Positions 34,250-43,346 of a stretch of DNA of 64,000 nt are shown here, in pieces. The DNA is taken from positions 1 through 64,000 of the forward strand of contig PHAA01000004.1 in the NCBI GenBank assembly GCA_002840245.1, written 5' to 3'. The DNA is from Firmicutes bacterium HGW-Firmicutes-15. GTDB taxonomy: Bacteria; Bacillota; Syntrophomonadia; Syntrophomonadales; Syntrophomonadaceae. The position numbers and the translations under genes are program-made. How positions within the stretch are numbered: the stretch's first letter is position 1; each line of letters begins with the position of its first letter. The notes beneath the pieces were generated by a model that had not been told where the DNA came from, ran no database searches, and worked only from the letters and a program-made list of their open reading frames with translations.

Positions 34250-35440
34250 ATGCAAATAGATAGTGCATGTTCAGTAACAAAGGGAATTTACCAAACTTAC
34301 CCTAGCGACTGGACAATAATTGAATTAGGTAATTTACTGAAAAAAGTCAGAAAACCCGTCGAAGTCATTCCTGATTATAATTATCAACAAATCGGAATCC
34401 GTTCTCATGGAAAAGGGTTATTTTATAAAGAACCAGTTAAAGGAAGCGATTTGGGGAATAAGTCCGTTTTTTGGATTGAAGAGGATTGTCTGATTATAAA
34501 TATTGTTTTTGCTTGGGAACAAGCCGTTGCAATTACTACAAGTCAAGAAAAAGGAATGATTGCTTCGCACCGATTCCCGATGTGGCAACCAGAAGGCAAG
34601 GTTGATTTGAACTATTTACATAAGTTTTTCTTAACACCATTAGGAAGACATCTTCTTGATCTGGCCTCCCCAGGTGGAGCAGGCAGAAATAAGACGCTTG
34701 GGCAGGATGACTTTAATAAAACCTTAGTCTGCATACCGCAAAAGATCGAAGAGCAAAAAAAGATAGTTGAAATACTCTCAACCTGGGACAACGCTATTCA
34801 GATAAAAGAACAGCTTATCGGCGAGAAAAACCATCAGAAAAAATGGCTGATGCAAAACCTGCTCACCGGCAAAAAACGCCTTCCTGGCTTTAGCGGCAAG
34901 TGGGCAGAATATGAATATGAAGATACTTTATCAACGGTATCAGTAAAAAAATATCAGATCAATTCCTCAAAATATCTTAAAAGAGGTAAATATCCCGTTG
35001 TCGATCAAGGGAAACAGTTAATCGTTGCATTTTCAAATGATGAAAATAAGGTGTTTTCATGTCCATATGACGGGATTATTATCTTTGGGGATCATACCAG
35101 GGAACTGAAATACATAGATTTTGATTTTGTTCTTGGAGCGGATGGAACGCAAGTGTTAACTGCAATTAATAATAATTGCACTCGCTTTGTATACTATCAA
35201 CTTGGAATAAAGGAAATTCCTAATACAGGATATAATAGGCATTTCAAGTTTATAAAAGAGATGTCATTTTTGCTTCCCCCACTTAGAGAACAAATTGCCA
35301 TCGCCAAAATTCTAGCGACAGCAGACCAAGAAATTAACCTGCACGAAGCACAGCTCGATGAACTGAAAAACCAGAAAAAAGCATTAATGCAACTGCTGTT
35401 GACTGGAATTATAAGAGTCAATATACAGGAGGTTTCTTGA
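34250..35440 (+). CDS. hsdS: Type I restriction specificity subunit (HsdS)
   Basis: This is a 396-residue S subunit with two target recognition domains (about 15-165 and 205-345). Each is followed by a conserved coiled-coil region: IEEQKKIVEILSTWDNAIQI and LREQIAIAKILATADQEINL, with repeated KKWLMQNLLTGKKR and KKALMQLLLTG. The N-terminal TRD begins DWTIIELGNLLKKVRKP. AAGGATGGAGA precedes the ATG. It shares a base with the hsdR start. The recognised sequence cannot be predicted by eye. Confidence 0.9.
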   Translation: MQIDSACSVTKGIYQTYPSDWTIIELGNLLKKVRKPVEVIPDYNYQQIGIRSHGKGLFYKEPVKGSDLGNKSVFWIEEDCLIINIVFAWEQAVAITTSQEKGMIASHRFPMWQPEGKVDLNYLHKFFLTPLGRHLLDLASPGGAGRNKTLGQDDFNKTLVCIPQKIEEQKKIVEILSTWDNAIQIKEQLIGEKNHQKKWLMQNLLTGKKRLPGFSGKWAEYEYEDTLSTVSVKKYQINSSKYLKRGKYPVVDQGKQLIVAFSNDENKVFSCPYDGIIIFGDHTRELKYIDFDFVLGADGTQVLTAINNNCTRFVYYQLGIKEIPNTGYNRHFKFIKEMSFLLPPLREQIAIAKILATADQEINLHEAQLDELKNQKKALMQLLLTGIIRVNIQEVS

Positions 35441-38400
35441 TGCCTGATCATACTATGTTCAATGAACGCCCGGAGAGTCAGGAACGGGCAATTAAAGTAT
35501 TAGAAAAACTAGGCTATCAATACATACCCCGTTCCCAGGCCGAAACTTGGCGGGGACGCCTTTCCAATGTTCTCTTCCCGGAGGTTCTGCGTGAGTTTTT
35601 GCAGCGTCAGTCCTTTATTTATCGGGGTAAGCAGACACCCTTTTCCGATCGATCTATCGGTAAGGCTATTAATGATATTGATGCTCCGCTGATTTCAGGC
35701 TTAATGTCAGCCAGCAAAACCATATATGATATGCTGCTTTCCGGCAACAGCTATGAAGAAGAATTATTCGATGGTGCTCGGCAGTCCTTCGATTTAAAGT
35801 TTATTGATTGGGAGCATCCAGAGAACAATATTTGGCAGGTGACCGATGAATTTTCGGTGGAACGGCAAAACGGCAAATATGCAAGGCCGGATATTGTACT
35901 GCACATCAACGGTATTCCCCTGGTGGTGATAGAGTGCAAAAAGTCCAGTGTGGATGTGGAAGCAGGCATTGCCCAAAACATTCGCAACTGGCAGCCTGAC
36001 TATATTCCTCAACTATTCAAACATTCTCAAATCGTGATGGCCATGAACCTCAACACTGTTAAATACGGTACCTGTGGTACTCTTTCCGAGTACTTTAATA
36101 TTTGGCGGGAAAGGGACTATAGATGGCAGCAGGATAAATGTAATAATGTCAGTCCTGACGGACAGGTTTGCGAGCAGGATAGGATTATTGTTTCCTTGCT
36201 TTCACGCGAAAGGCTGTTGGAGATAGTTCGTTATTTTACCCTGTACGATAATAATGTGAAGAAAATTGCGCGTTATCAACAGTTTTTTGGTATACAGGCA
36301 GCCATGAAACGCATAAAAGGTGAAGACGACCAGAATACTCATAGCGGTGTGATCTGGCATACCCAGGGCAGCGGTAAATCTCTTACCATGGTGATGCTGG
36401 TCAAAAAAATAATCGCTGATCCGGATATCAAAAATCCTCGTTTTGTGCTGGTCAACGACCGTATCAGTCTGGATAAACAGCTGCGTGATAATTTTGCTAA
36501 AACCCAGCTTAGTCCAGCCAGGGCCAGAACAGGGAAAGGCTTAATTGCTTTGTTAAATAACCCGGGAGAGACCATCATCACTACCCTGGTGCATAAGTTT
36601 GATGCCGCAGCCAAAAGCAGGGTTAAGGTTAAAGATGACAATATTTTTTTGCTGGTAGACGAAAGTCATCGCAGCCAATCAGGGCAACTTCATAATTTTA
36701 TGATTAATGTACTGCCTAATGCGATAAAAATAGGATTTACCGGTACCCCTCTGCTTAAGAAAGATAAATTCAATACCTATGCACGCTTTGGACCACTCAT
36801 TGACAGTTATCCGATTGATAAGGCTGTGGAAGATGGGGTCATCGTTCCCCTGGTCTATGAGGGCAGAATCATTCCTCAGAATATGGCCAACGAAAAGATT
36901 GACGATTATCTTAAGTATATTATTACACCGTTAAATCCTGAGCGGCAGGAAGATATGAAGCGCAAATGGAGCCGTTTTCTGCCCCTGGCTCAAACTCGCG
37001 GGCGTATTGACATGGTGGCTTTTGACATCCATGAGCATTTTATGAGTTATGCCCGTCCCAAGGGCTTTAAGGCGATGATTGCCGCCTCATCACGTGCAGC
37101 AGCTATTGACCTCTACAAATCTTTAAAGAAACTTGGCGGTGTGAAAACGGCCTTAGTGATTTCGCCTGAAAATGTCAAAGATGATGAAGAGCTTAGCAGC
37201 GAAAATAAAGAGAAAATCAGAACCTTTTTTAAAGAATACGTTGAGCCTCTCTTTGGCAATAATTATGAAGATTATGAGGATTGGGCCAAAAACAGCTTTA
37301 TTGGCGAAGATATGGATATGCTTATCGTCAAAGATATGCTTCTGACCGGATTTGATGCGCCGGTTGCTGCTGTGCTGTATGTCGATAAACCTATGAAGGA
37401 CCATTCCCTGTTACAGGCCATCGCCCGTGTAAATCGGGTGTATCCGGGTAAAGACTTCGGACTTATCGTTGATTATTGGGGTATTTTCAGCAAGCTAAAT
37501 ACTGCCATGGATATGTACTCGGATGAAAAATCCGGGATGGATGGATACGATCAGGCCGATATCGAAAATGCCGTTCTTGGTGCCGGTGATCAGAAGCTCA
37601 AATTAGAAAGGGCCCATCAGGAATTATGGGCAGTATTTGAGGGCAAAAAATTTGATCGCAGCAGCTCAGAAGGCTGGCAAAGCATATTGGAAGAAAATGG
37701 ACTGCGCAAGATCTTTTGTGAAAAGCTCTCTATATTTTCACGTTTGATAGATTTAGCTATGGGCAGCTATTCATTGTATAATGCCATCGGATATGAACAG
37801 ATTCAGCAATACAAGCAGGATTTACTTCATTTCCAAAAACTACGGGGAGCAATTTTGCTCCGCTACAATGAAAAAGTGGATTTCAGTAAATATGAAGACG
37901 GCATTCGCAGCCTCTTGAATAACTTTGTGCTTTCCGAGCCAAGTCAAATTATTGTTGAACCTGTCTCAATCCACGATAGTGCAGGGATGAAGGAACAACT
38001 GGAAAAGCTGGATAGTAAAGCTGCCAAAGGGGATGCTATTCGAACTCGAATGGTGGGAGAGCTGGAAAGCTACCGCTATGATGATCCTTTACTATATAAA
38101 AAGTTTTCTGAGCAGGTCAGAGAAACCCTGGCTGAATATCGGGCATCAAGAAATGATGATTCTTATCTGAATATAATGGATAAAATGGCGGATGATTTTA
38201 AAAGGGGCTATACTGGTCACCACTACCCTCCGTGCATAGACAACGACAGTGATGCCAAAGCTTTTTACGGATCGATTCAAAATATTATTTCCGAGGAGCT
38301 AAAGGATGTTTCGGGGGAAACGGATGAAGCTATGGGCTTATTGGCTATTGAGGTGAAAAAGGCCATAGCCAATCGGGCCAAGGTAGATTGGCGGTTTAAT

Positions 38401-38541
38401 GTAGCAGTAAATAGAGACATGCAGCAGGCCCTTGACGATCTTATTTGGGATTTTATCGAAGAACAGGATATAAAGCTGCCGGTTGAGAAAATTGATCTTA
38501 TACTTGAAGGATTTATGAAAACAGCAGTAAACAGGTATTAA
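35440..38541 (+). CDS. hsdR: Type I restriction endonuclease subunit (HsdR)
   Basis: This 1033-residue motor and nuclease subunit starts at an ATG preceded by AGGAGGTTTC. The N-terminal nuclease has the PD-(D/E)xK elements RPDIVLHINGIPLVVIECKKSS read as D...ECK (about residues 148-168). The helicase part has Walker A HTQGSGKSLTM, the DEAD-like box VDESHRSQ, motif III GFTGTPL and the C-terminal RecA domain around LLTGFDAPVAAVLYVDKPM and ARVNRVYPGKDFG. The C-terminal about 250 residues are helical. All parts of an active enzyme appear intact, so the system is probably functional. Confidence 0.92.
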   Translation: MPDHTMFNERPESQERAIKVLEKLGYQYIPRSQAETWRGRLSNVLFPEVLREFLQRQSFIYRGKQTPFSDRSIGKAINDIDAPLISGLMSASKTIYDMLLSGNSYEEELFDGARQSFDLKFIDWEHPENNIWQVTDEFSVERQNGKYARPDIVLHINGIPLVVIECKKSSVDVEAGIAQNIRNWQPDYIPQLFKHSQIVMAMNLNTVKYGTCGTLSEYFNIWRERDYRWQQDKCNNVSPDGQVCEQDRIIVSLLSRERLLEIVRYFTLYDNNVKKIARYQQFFGIQAAMKRIKGEDDQNTHSGVIWHTQGSGKSLTMVMLVKKIIADPDIKNPRFVLVNDRISLDKQLRDNFAKTQLSPARARTGKGLIALLNNPGETIITTLVHKFDAAAKSRVKVKDDNIFLLVDESHRSQSGQLHNFMINVLPNAIKIGFTGTPLLKKDKFNTYARFGPLIDSYPIDKAVEDGVIVPLVYEGRIIPQNMANEKIDDYLKYIITPLNPERQEDMKRKWSRFLPLAQTRGRIDMVAFDIHEHFMSYARPKGFKAMIAASSRAAAIDLYKSLKKLGGVKTALVISPENVKDDEELSSENKEKIRTFFKEYVEPLFGNNYEDYEDWAKNSFIGEDMDMLIVKDMLLTGFDAPVAAVLYVDKPMKDHSLLQAIARVNRVYPGKDFGLIVDYWGIFSKLNTAMDMYSDEKSGMDGYDQADIENAVLGAGDQKLKLERAHQELWAVFEGKKFDRSSSEGWQSILEENGLRKIFCEKLSIFSRLIDLAMGSYSLYNAIGYEQIQQYKQDLLHFQKLRGAILLRYNEKVDFSKYEDGIRSLLNNFVLSEPSQIIVEPVSIHDSAGMKEQLEKLDSKAAKGDAIRTRMVGELESYRYDDPLLYKKFSEQVRETLAEYRASRNDDSYLNIMDKMADDFKRGYTGHHYPPCIDNDSDAKAFYGSIQNIISEELKDVSGETDEAMGLLAIEVKKAIANRAKVDWRFNVAVNRDMQQALDDLIWDFIEEQDIKLPVEKIDLILEGFMKTAVNRY

Positions 38542-38544
38542 CAC

Positions 38545-39276
38545 ATGAATACTATCAGACTATGTTTGACAAGACCCTTTAACCAGGTTGAAGTAATCAT
38601 CGAAAGCAAGAAGATTAAAAATATAAGGCTTAGAGTATTCCCTAACGGCGTTATTAAGCTATCTGTGCCCTTTGGAGTGTCGGAGCAATGGATAGATGAA
38701 TACCTCCAAAGAAAAATTCCCTGGATTGAAAAGTCTTTGAATTGCTTCAAAAATACGGAGGCCAATCAGGTTGAAACAAGAATACACAGTGGTGTATCTA
38801 CCCGCATTTTAGGCAGACAAATTAGAATCATGGTCAATGAATCGAAAATATATAGAATTGAACAAACGGAAGACCATATTTATATACAGTCCCCCGTCAG
38901 CGATGATAAACAAGCTTTGCAAAGACAGTTTGAGCGCTGGTGGCACAAGCAGAGTAAGGCATATTTTTCAGAAGTTATTGATAGCTTGTATCCGATCATT
39001 GCCAAACATGGTTTTGATAAGCCGAAGCTCCACGTTAGGAAAATGAAAACCCTTTGGGGCAGCTGTTCCAGAATGAATAAGAAAATCAATCTGAACTACT
39101 ATTTATATAAAGCCCCGCCTCCCTGTGTTGATTACGTGGTTTTACATGAACTGGCGCACTTTCTTTATCCCAAACATAATAAAGACTTTTATGAATTTCT
39201 AACTGTTCATATGCCAGATTGGAAAGAGCGCAAAAGAATCCTTGATCACGAGGTTGTAAAGGGAATAGGGTATTGA
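38545..39276 (+). CDS. DUF45/YgjP-type zinc metallopeptidase
   Basis: This is a 243-residue protein of the DUF45 (SprT/M48-like) family. The zinc site VVLHELAHFLYPKHNKDF gives HExxH-like HELAH plus a downstream His. An N-terminal beta-rich part and KTLWGSC lead into the helix. It begins 3 nt after the hsdR stop with only a weak ribosome binding site and closes the restriction operon. Members are frequently the last gene of type I restriction loci, and a role in proteolytic control of HsdR has been suggested from this co-occurrence, not shown here. Confidence 0.82.
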   Translation: MNTIRLCLTRPFNQVEVIIESKKIKNIRLRVFPNGVIKLSVPFGVSEQWIDEYLQRKIPWIEKSLNCFKNTEANQVETRIHSGVSTRILGRQIRIMVNESKIYRIEQTEDHIYIQSPVSDDKQALQRQFERWWHKQSKAYFSEVIDSLYPIIAKHGFDKPKLHVRKMKTLWGSCSRMNKKINLNYYLYKAPPPCVDYVVLHELAHFLYPKHNKDFYEFLTVHMPDWKERKRILDHEVVKGIGY

Positions 39277-39316
39277 GCGATGTTGCGCAAAATCCATTCT
39301 ATGATCACGCCAATAC

Positions 39317-40501
39317 CTATTCGCGGCGCAATGCTTCGATGGGCTTAAGCCGGGCAGCCTGGTTGGCGGGATAGAGGCCGAAGAACAACCCCACCCCGGC
39401 TGAGAATAAGAAGGCTATCACAATAGTCCACCAGGAAACCAAAGGCGGCCAATGGGCAATTTTAGCCACTACGTAAGCTCCGCCATAACCCAGAATAGTC
39501 CCGATAATTCCTCCCATTAGGCAAAGTACTATTGACTCAAATAGAAATTGAATTAGAATATCCTGACGGCGAGCCCCCAACGCCATACGGATGCCTATCT
39601 CCCGGGTGCGTTCGGTAACCGATACCAGCATTATATTCATAACCCCGATTCCTCCAACCAGTAAAGATATCCCGGCAATAAGGCCTATAACCAGGCCGAC
39701 TATACCCAATATCTTGTTGGCTGACTGCATCTCCTGTTCCATGCTGCGAGCCTCATAATGACCGGGGGCATTGTGGCGTCTTTCCAGAATGCTCTTGGTG
39801 CGTTCCATGGCCGTATCTACTGCTTCCTTGCTGGTGGCGCTGCCATATATCTGGTGAATATAAGTCCATCCGGTCATATTGCGCATTAATGACATGGTTA
39901 TATAGGCACTCTGGCGTGAATTATCGTTAAGCACCGAAGTATCTTGTTTTAAAACTCCCACCACCATAGATGAAGTACTGCCGATTACTACCCGCTGTCC
40001 CAGTGGTTTTTCGGAACCAAACAATTCCTTGGCGGTGTCTTCCTGGATGACAATCACCTGCCGGCCTGCGCTTTCGTCCTCCTCATTAAGGAACCGACCC
40101 TGAGCAATTTCCAGATTATTGACATGAACAAGATCTGCGCTGGTTCCCAGCAGTTGAACTGTTTTTTGGCCCTGGCTGCCTCTTAGTTTCATCTGGGTAT
40201 AACAAACGGGGGCCATATATTTCACCTCGGGAACCACATTTTTGATAAGGGTAATATCGCTGACCTGTAAATCCGAGGGTCGGGATGTTTCACCTTCCTG
40301 ATAATTAACGTATACTACGAAAAGGTTGGTTCCGAACTTTTCCAGTTCCTGCATCAGCATGGCTTTGCCCCCCTGGCCGATGGCCACAACCGATATTACG
40401 GCGGCAATACCTATTACAATGCCCAGGGTGGTTAGAAAGGAACGTAATTTACTGCTTCTAATGCTGGCTAATGCAACTACCATCAGTTCCCGAATGTTCA
40501 T
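39317..40501 (-). CDS. MacB-type ABC transporter permease
   Basis: This 394-residue permease has a MacB/FtsX topology: one N-terminal helix (about 20-40), a large extracytoplasmic domain and three C-terminal helices (about 275-385). Typical sequences are FLTTLGIVIGIAAVISVVAIG, the motif GIGVMNIMLVSVTERTREIG and the ending RLKPIEALRRE. It forms with the next two genes a tripartite-type export system. Its start overlaps the ATPase stop by 4 nt (ATGA). Substrate unknown; MacAB-type systems export lipoproteins, peptides or macrolides. Confidence 0.88.
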   Translation of the reverse strand: MNIRELMVVALASIRSSKLRSFLTTLGIVIGIAAVISVVAIGQGGKAMLMQELEKFGTNLFVVYVNYQEGETSRPSDLQVSDITLIKNVVPEVKYMAPVCYTQMKLRGSQGQKTVQLLGTSADLVHVNNLEIAQGRFLNEEDESAGRQVIVIQEDTAKELFGSEKPLGQRVVIGSTSSMVVGVLKQDTSVLNDNSRQSAYITMSLMRNMTGWTYIHQIYGSATSKEAVDTAMERTKSILERRHNAPGHYEARSMEQEMQSANKILGIVGLVIGLIAGISLLVGGIGVMNIMLVSVTERTREIGIRMALGARRQDILIQFLFESIVLCLMGGIIGTILGYGGAYVVAKIAHWPPLVSWWTIVIAFLFSAGVGLFFGLYPANQAARLKPIEALRRE

Positions 40502-41232
40502 ATGCTGCCCGCCTCTTTTCGCAAAGAACTGAGAGCTTGGCCAGCATCCAGCGGTTCCTGTACTATATCATCCATTATTAATAACCCGTCACTTAAACGT
40601 AGTATTCGACCCGCATGCTGGGCAATATTTTCTTCATGGGTAACCACAATTATAGTGGTGCCATCCAGGTTTAATTGCTGAAAAATATCCATCACTTCCA
40701 GGCTGGTATGGCTATCCAACGCTCCCGTCGGTTCATCAGCCAGTATTATGGCTGGGTTATTGGCCAGCGAACGAGCAATTGCCACTCTCTGGTTTTGGCC
40801 ACCAGATAGCTCATTGGGGTAATGGTGCATACGATCAATTAGTCCCATACGTTCCAGAAGAAGAGTGGCTCGCTCTCTTCTTGCTGCTAGTTTAACCCCG
40901 GCATACATCATGGGCAGTTCTACATTATGCAGGGCGGTAAGGTGGGGAAGCAGGTTGAAGGTCTGAAAAACAAAACCAATTTCTTTGTTTCTAATCCGGG
41001 CAAAGTCCTTTTCTTCCAGGGCTGAGACTTCCGTTTGGTTTAGAATATAGGTGCCTGCAGAAGCAACATCCAGCAAACCCAGGAGATTCATCAGCGTCGA
41101 TTTCCCAGAACCAGAAGCTCCCATTATGGCCACGAATTCGCCCTTATTAATATTAAAAGATAGGCCGCGCAAGGCTTCTACGGTTATGCTTCCGGTATCA
41201 TAAGTCTTCTGTAAATCATTTATTGCAATCAT
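40498..41232 (-). CDS. MacB/LolD-type ABC transporter ATPase
   Basis: This is a 244-residue ATPase. Walker A GASGSGKSTLMNLLG (about 38-52), the signature LSGGQNQRVAIARSL, Walker B IILADEPTGALD and the switch His in VTHEE are complete. The signature has GQNQR where GQQQR is usual. It overlaps both neighbours by 4 nt, so the three genes are translationally coupled. Confidence 0.9.
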   Translation of the reverse strand: MIAINDLQKTYDTGSITVEALRGLSFNINKGEFVAIMGASGSGKSTLMNLLGLLDVASAGTYILNQTEVSALEEKDFARIRNKEIGFVFQTFNLLPHLTALHNVELPMMYAGVKLAARRERATLLLERMGLIDRMHHYPNELSGGQNQRVAIARSLANNPAIILADEPTGALDSHTSLEVMDIFQQLNLDGTTIIVVTHEENIAQHAGRILRLSDGLLIMDDIVQEPLDAGQALSSLRKEAGSI

Positions 41233-42506
41233 TTAGGTACTCCTGTGATAATTTTTACCTTCTGTCCGTTTTTAAGTTCAGGTTTGGGGTTGACTACTAC
41301 CTCTTCATCTGGGTTTAGTCCGGAGATCGCTATGTCAAAAAGCTCGTTGCCTCTCTTTATTTCTACTTTCCTTTCTTCTAAGACCGAATTCTTTATCACA
41401 TATACTACCTTACTGCCATCGCGTTCAATGAGGGCGTTAATCGGTAGGGCAATTACATCTTTTTCCTCCGCAGTTTGAATACTTAGATCCACCGAGTAGC
41501 CAATTTTAAGTTCACCTTTTCCCTCTTTGAGATTAATGGTAACCGGTACGTTAATAGTTTCTCCGTTGGTACCTTTTTGAACTACCGCAGCTCCGCCAAT
41601 CCTGGCTATCTCTCCCAGGTAAGTTTTCCCCGGCAGGGCAATACTACTGGCTTTTACTGCCTGCCCAATCTTCAGGTTGCCCGCATCAATCTCGCTGATA
41701 TCAGCCGTAACCTCCAGCAAGCTGTCATCACTGATTACCAGTATTTCTTTTCCTTCCATTACCCGATTGCCTTGTTTGGCCTCAGCAGAAGTAACGACCC
41801 CATCAAACTGAGCCACGAAAGTAGCCAAATCCAAGCGCTCCTTGGTTTGAGCTACCTCCTGCTTGGCCAGTTCTACCTGGGATTGCAGGGAAAATACCTG
41901 CTTGCCGGAAGCATTTTGGCTGGCTTTAATCTTGGCTTCGTGATAGCTATTATCAGCCCGGGCCAAGTCGAGTCGGGCTGATTCCATCTCTTCGACATTA
42001 ACCGCGCCTGCCTGAAACAACTGCTCCATCCGGGTATAGTGATTATTGGCTTTGTTATAATCTGCTTCAGCCATTTTAAGACCCAGCAGGTCATTAACCG
42101 CCTGCGCTCTAGCTAGTTCCGATTCCTTACCGGATAGTACAGCAACGGCATTCTGATATAACCGGGCCAGTTCAAGTGAATCAAGTCGGCCCAAAACATC
42201 TCCCTTTTTAACCTGGTCACCGAGTTTTACCTTAAGTTCCATCAAGGTACTGTCCACTGGTGTGAAAAAAGTCTGCTCGTTCATTGCTTTTAGACGCCCG
42301 CTGGCAAACACGTTACGCTCTATTGTCTGTTTGGTGATTTTGCTGGCTTCTACCGGTATGGGACTATTCTTACTCTTTAGAATAAGTGCCCCACCGGCAA
42401 TAGCTAATACTAGAACAATTGCTAAAGCCCATTTTAACCATCGGGGTATTCTTTTGACTGCCGATCTTATCCTCTTGCCAACTGACTTGGTTTCCTTCTC
42501 CTGCAC
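41229..42506 (-). CDS. MacA-like periplasmic adaptor (HlyD/RND membrane fusion protein)
   Basis: This 425-residue adaptor has a cytosolic Arg/Lys-rich N-terminus, one membrane anchor (about 27-47) and an exported part. The lipoyl-like half motif LGDQVKKGDVLGRLDSLEL, a coiled-coil hairpin (about 115-215) and the beta-barrel region LDLATFVAQFDGVVTSAEAKQGNRV read from two halves are typical. Start is GTG at 42506 with GGGGGTTT upstream. In Gram-positive cells such adaptors work with the MacB-type permease at the membrane exterior. Confidence 0.87.
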   Translation of the reverse strand: MQEKETKSVGKRIRSAVKRIPRWLKWALAIVLVLAIAGGALILKSKNSPIPVEASKITKQTIERNVFASGRLKAMNEQTFFTPVDSTLMELKVKLGDQVKKGDVLGRLDSLELARLYQNAVAVLSGKESELARAQAVNDLLGLKMAEADYNKANNHYTRMEQLFQAGAVNVEEMESARLDLARADNSYHEAKIKASQNASGKQVFSLQSQVELAKQEVAQTKERLDLATFVAQFDGVVTSAEAKQGNRVMEGKEILVISDDSLLEVTADISEIDAGNLKIGQAVKASSIALPGKTYLGEIARIGGAAVVQKGTNGETINVPVTINLKEGKGELKIGYSVDLSIQTAEEKDVIALPINALIERDGSKVVYVIKNSVLEERKVEIKRGNELFDIAISGLNPDEEVVVNPKPELKNGQKVKIITGVPK

Positions 42507-42841
42507 AACTTAAACCCCCATTTTTCTGAATACTTGTTAAGATCTCGATTTTTAATTGGTCTCCTAATAGAGGAATACCATATTGCCAAATCATTATCTT
42601 AGAAAAGAAGTCTTTACTACAAATAACGGGCGAAAAAAAGATATCCCTGCAATACTATGTAATAATTTCCCTGCTTGCCCATCTAAATCCTCTATTATTT
42701 TACAAATTAACTGTAATAATCCTTTTGATTCGATCCGGACGGCCAATTAATTTTTGCAGCTAGAGCCGTTTTTAGGCAGGATTTCATAGTCGCCATGTAG
42801 AATGAATTTCAAACTGTAAGTGAAGAAAGGGGTTTTATAGA
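42507..42841. other. Divergent intergenic region, little seen
   Basis: This AT-rich region lies between the divergent adaptor and hemerythrin genes. The end carries the ribosome binding site GAAAGGGG of the hemerythrin gene. A weak TAGAAT box lies near 42798. Nothing else was recognised. Confidence 0.4.
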
Positions 42842-43237
42842 ATGATTACTTGGAAGGAAGATTTCAGCGTAGGGGTAAAGGAAATAGATGAACAGCACAG
42901 GCAGCTTTTCACTATAGCTGGCAGAGCTTACGAGCTATTAAGAAATGATTTGCAGACAGACAAATATGATGGAATCATTGAAATATTGGAGGAACTTAAG
43001 GAATATGCCATTTATCATTTCAAATTCGAAGAAGATTACATGGCCAGTATAAATTATGGCAAATTCTTGTCTCATAAAGTACTACACGATGATTTTATCG
43101 AAAAAGTAGGCGGAATTGATATGAGGCAGCTAGATGATAATCAGGGACAATACCTGATGGGTATACTGGAATTTGTGGTGAAATGGATAGAGGGCCATAT
43201 TCTGGGCCAGGACAAAAAGTACGCTGGCTTAGAGTAA
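42842..43237 (+). CDS. Bacteriohemerythrin
   Basis: This is a 131-residue four-helix-bundle protein with a non-haem di-iron site. The ligand pattern is complete: His in EIDEQHRQLF (near 19), HxxxE in YHFKFEEDYM (about 59-64), HxxxH in SHKVLHDDF (about 77-81) and HxxxxD at the end in IEGHILGQDKK. The length fits single-domain hemerythrins. AGAAAGGGG precedes the ATG. In anaerobes they bind or deliver oxygen away from sensitive enzymes. It is followed by the HD-domain gene 109 nt later, possibly on the same transcript. Confidence 0.92.
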   Translation: MITWKEDFSVGVKEIDEQHRQLFTIAGRAYELLRNDLQTDKYDGIIEILEELKEYAIYHFKFEEDYMASINYGKFLSHKVLHDDFIEKVGGIDMRQLDDNQGQYLMGILEFVVKWIEGHILGQDKKYAGLE

Positions 43238-43346
43238 TGGGTTTTACCCTTCCAACCATTAATATTTTAATAATGTAAAATAAAATCGCGATATTTTTTA
43301 TTTCTGAATATATCTTATTCAGTACGATATAAGGAAGGTTTATTAA

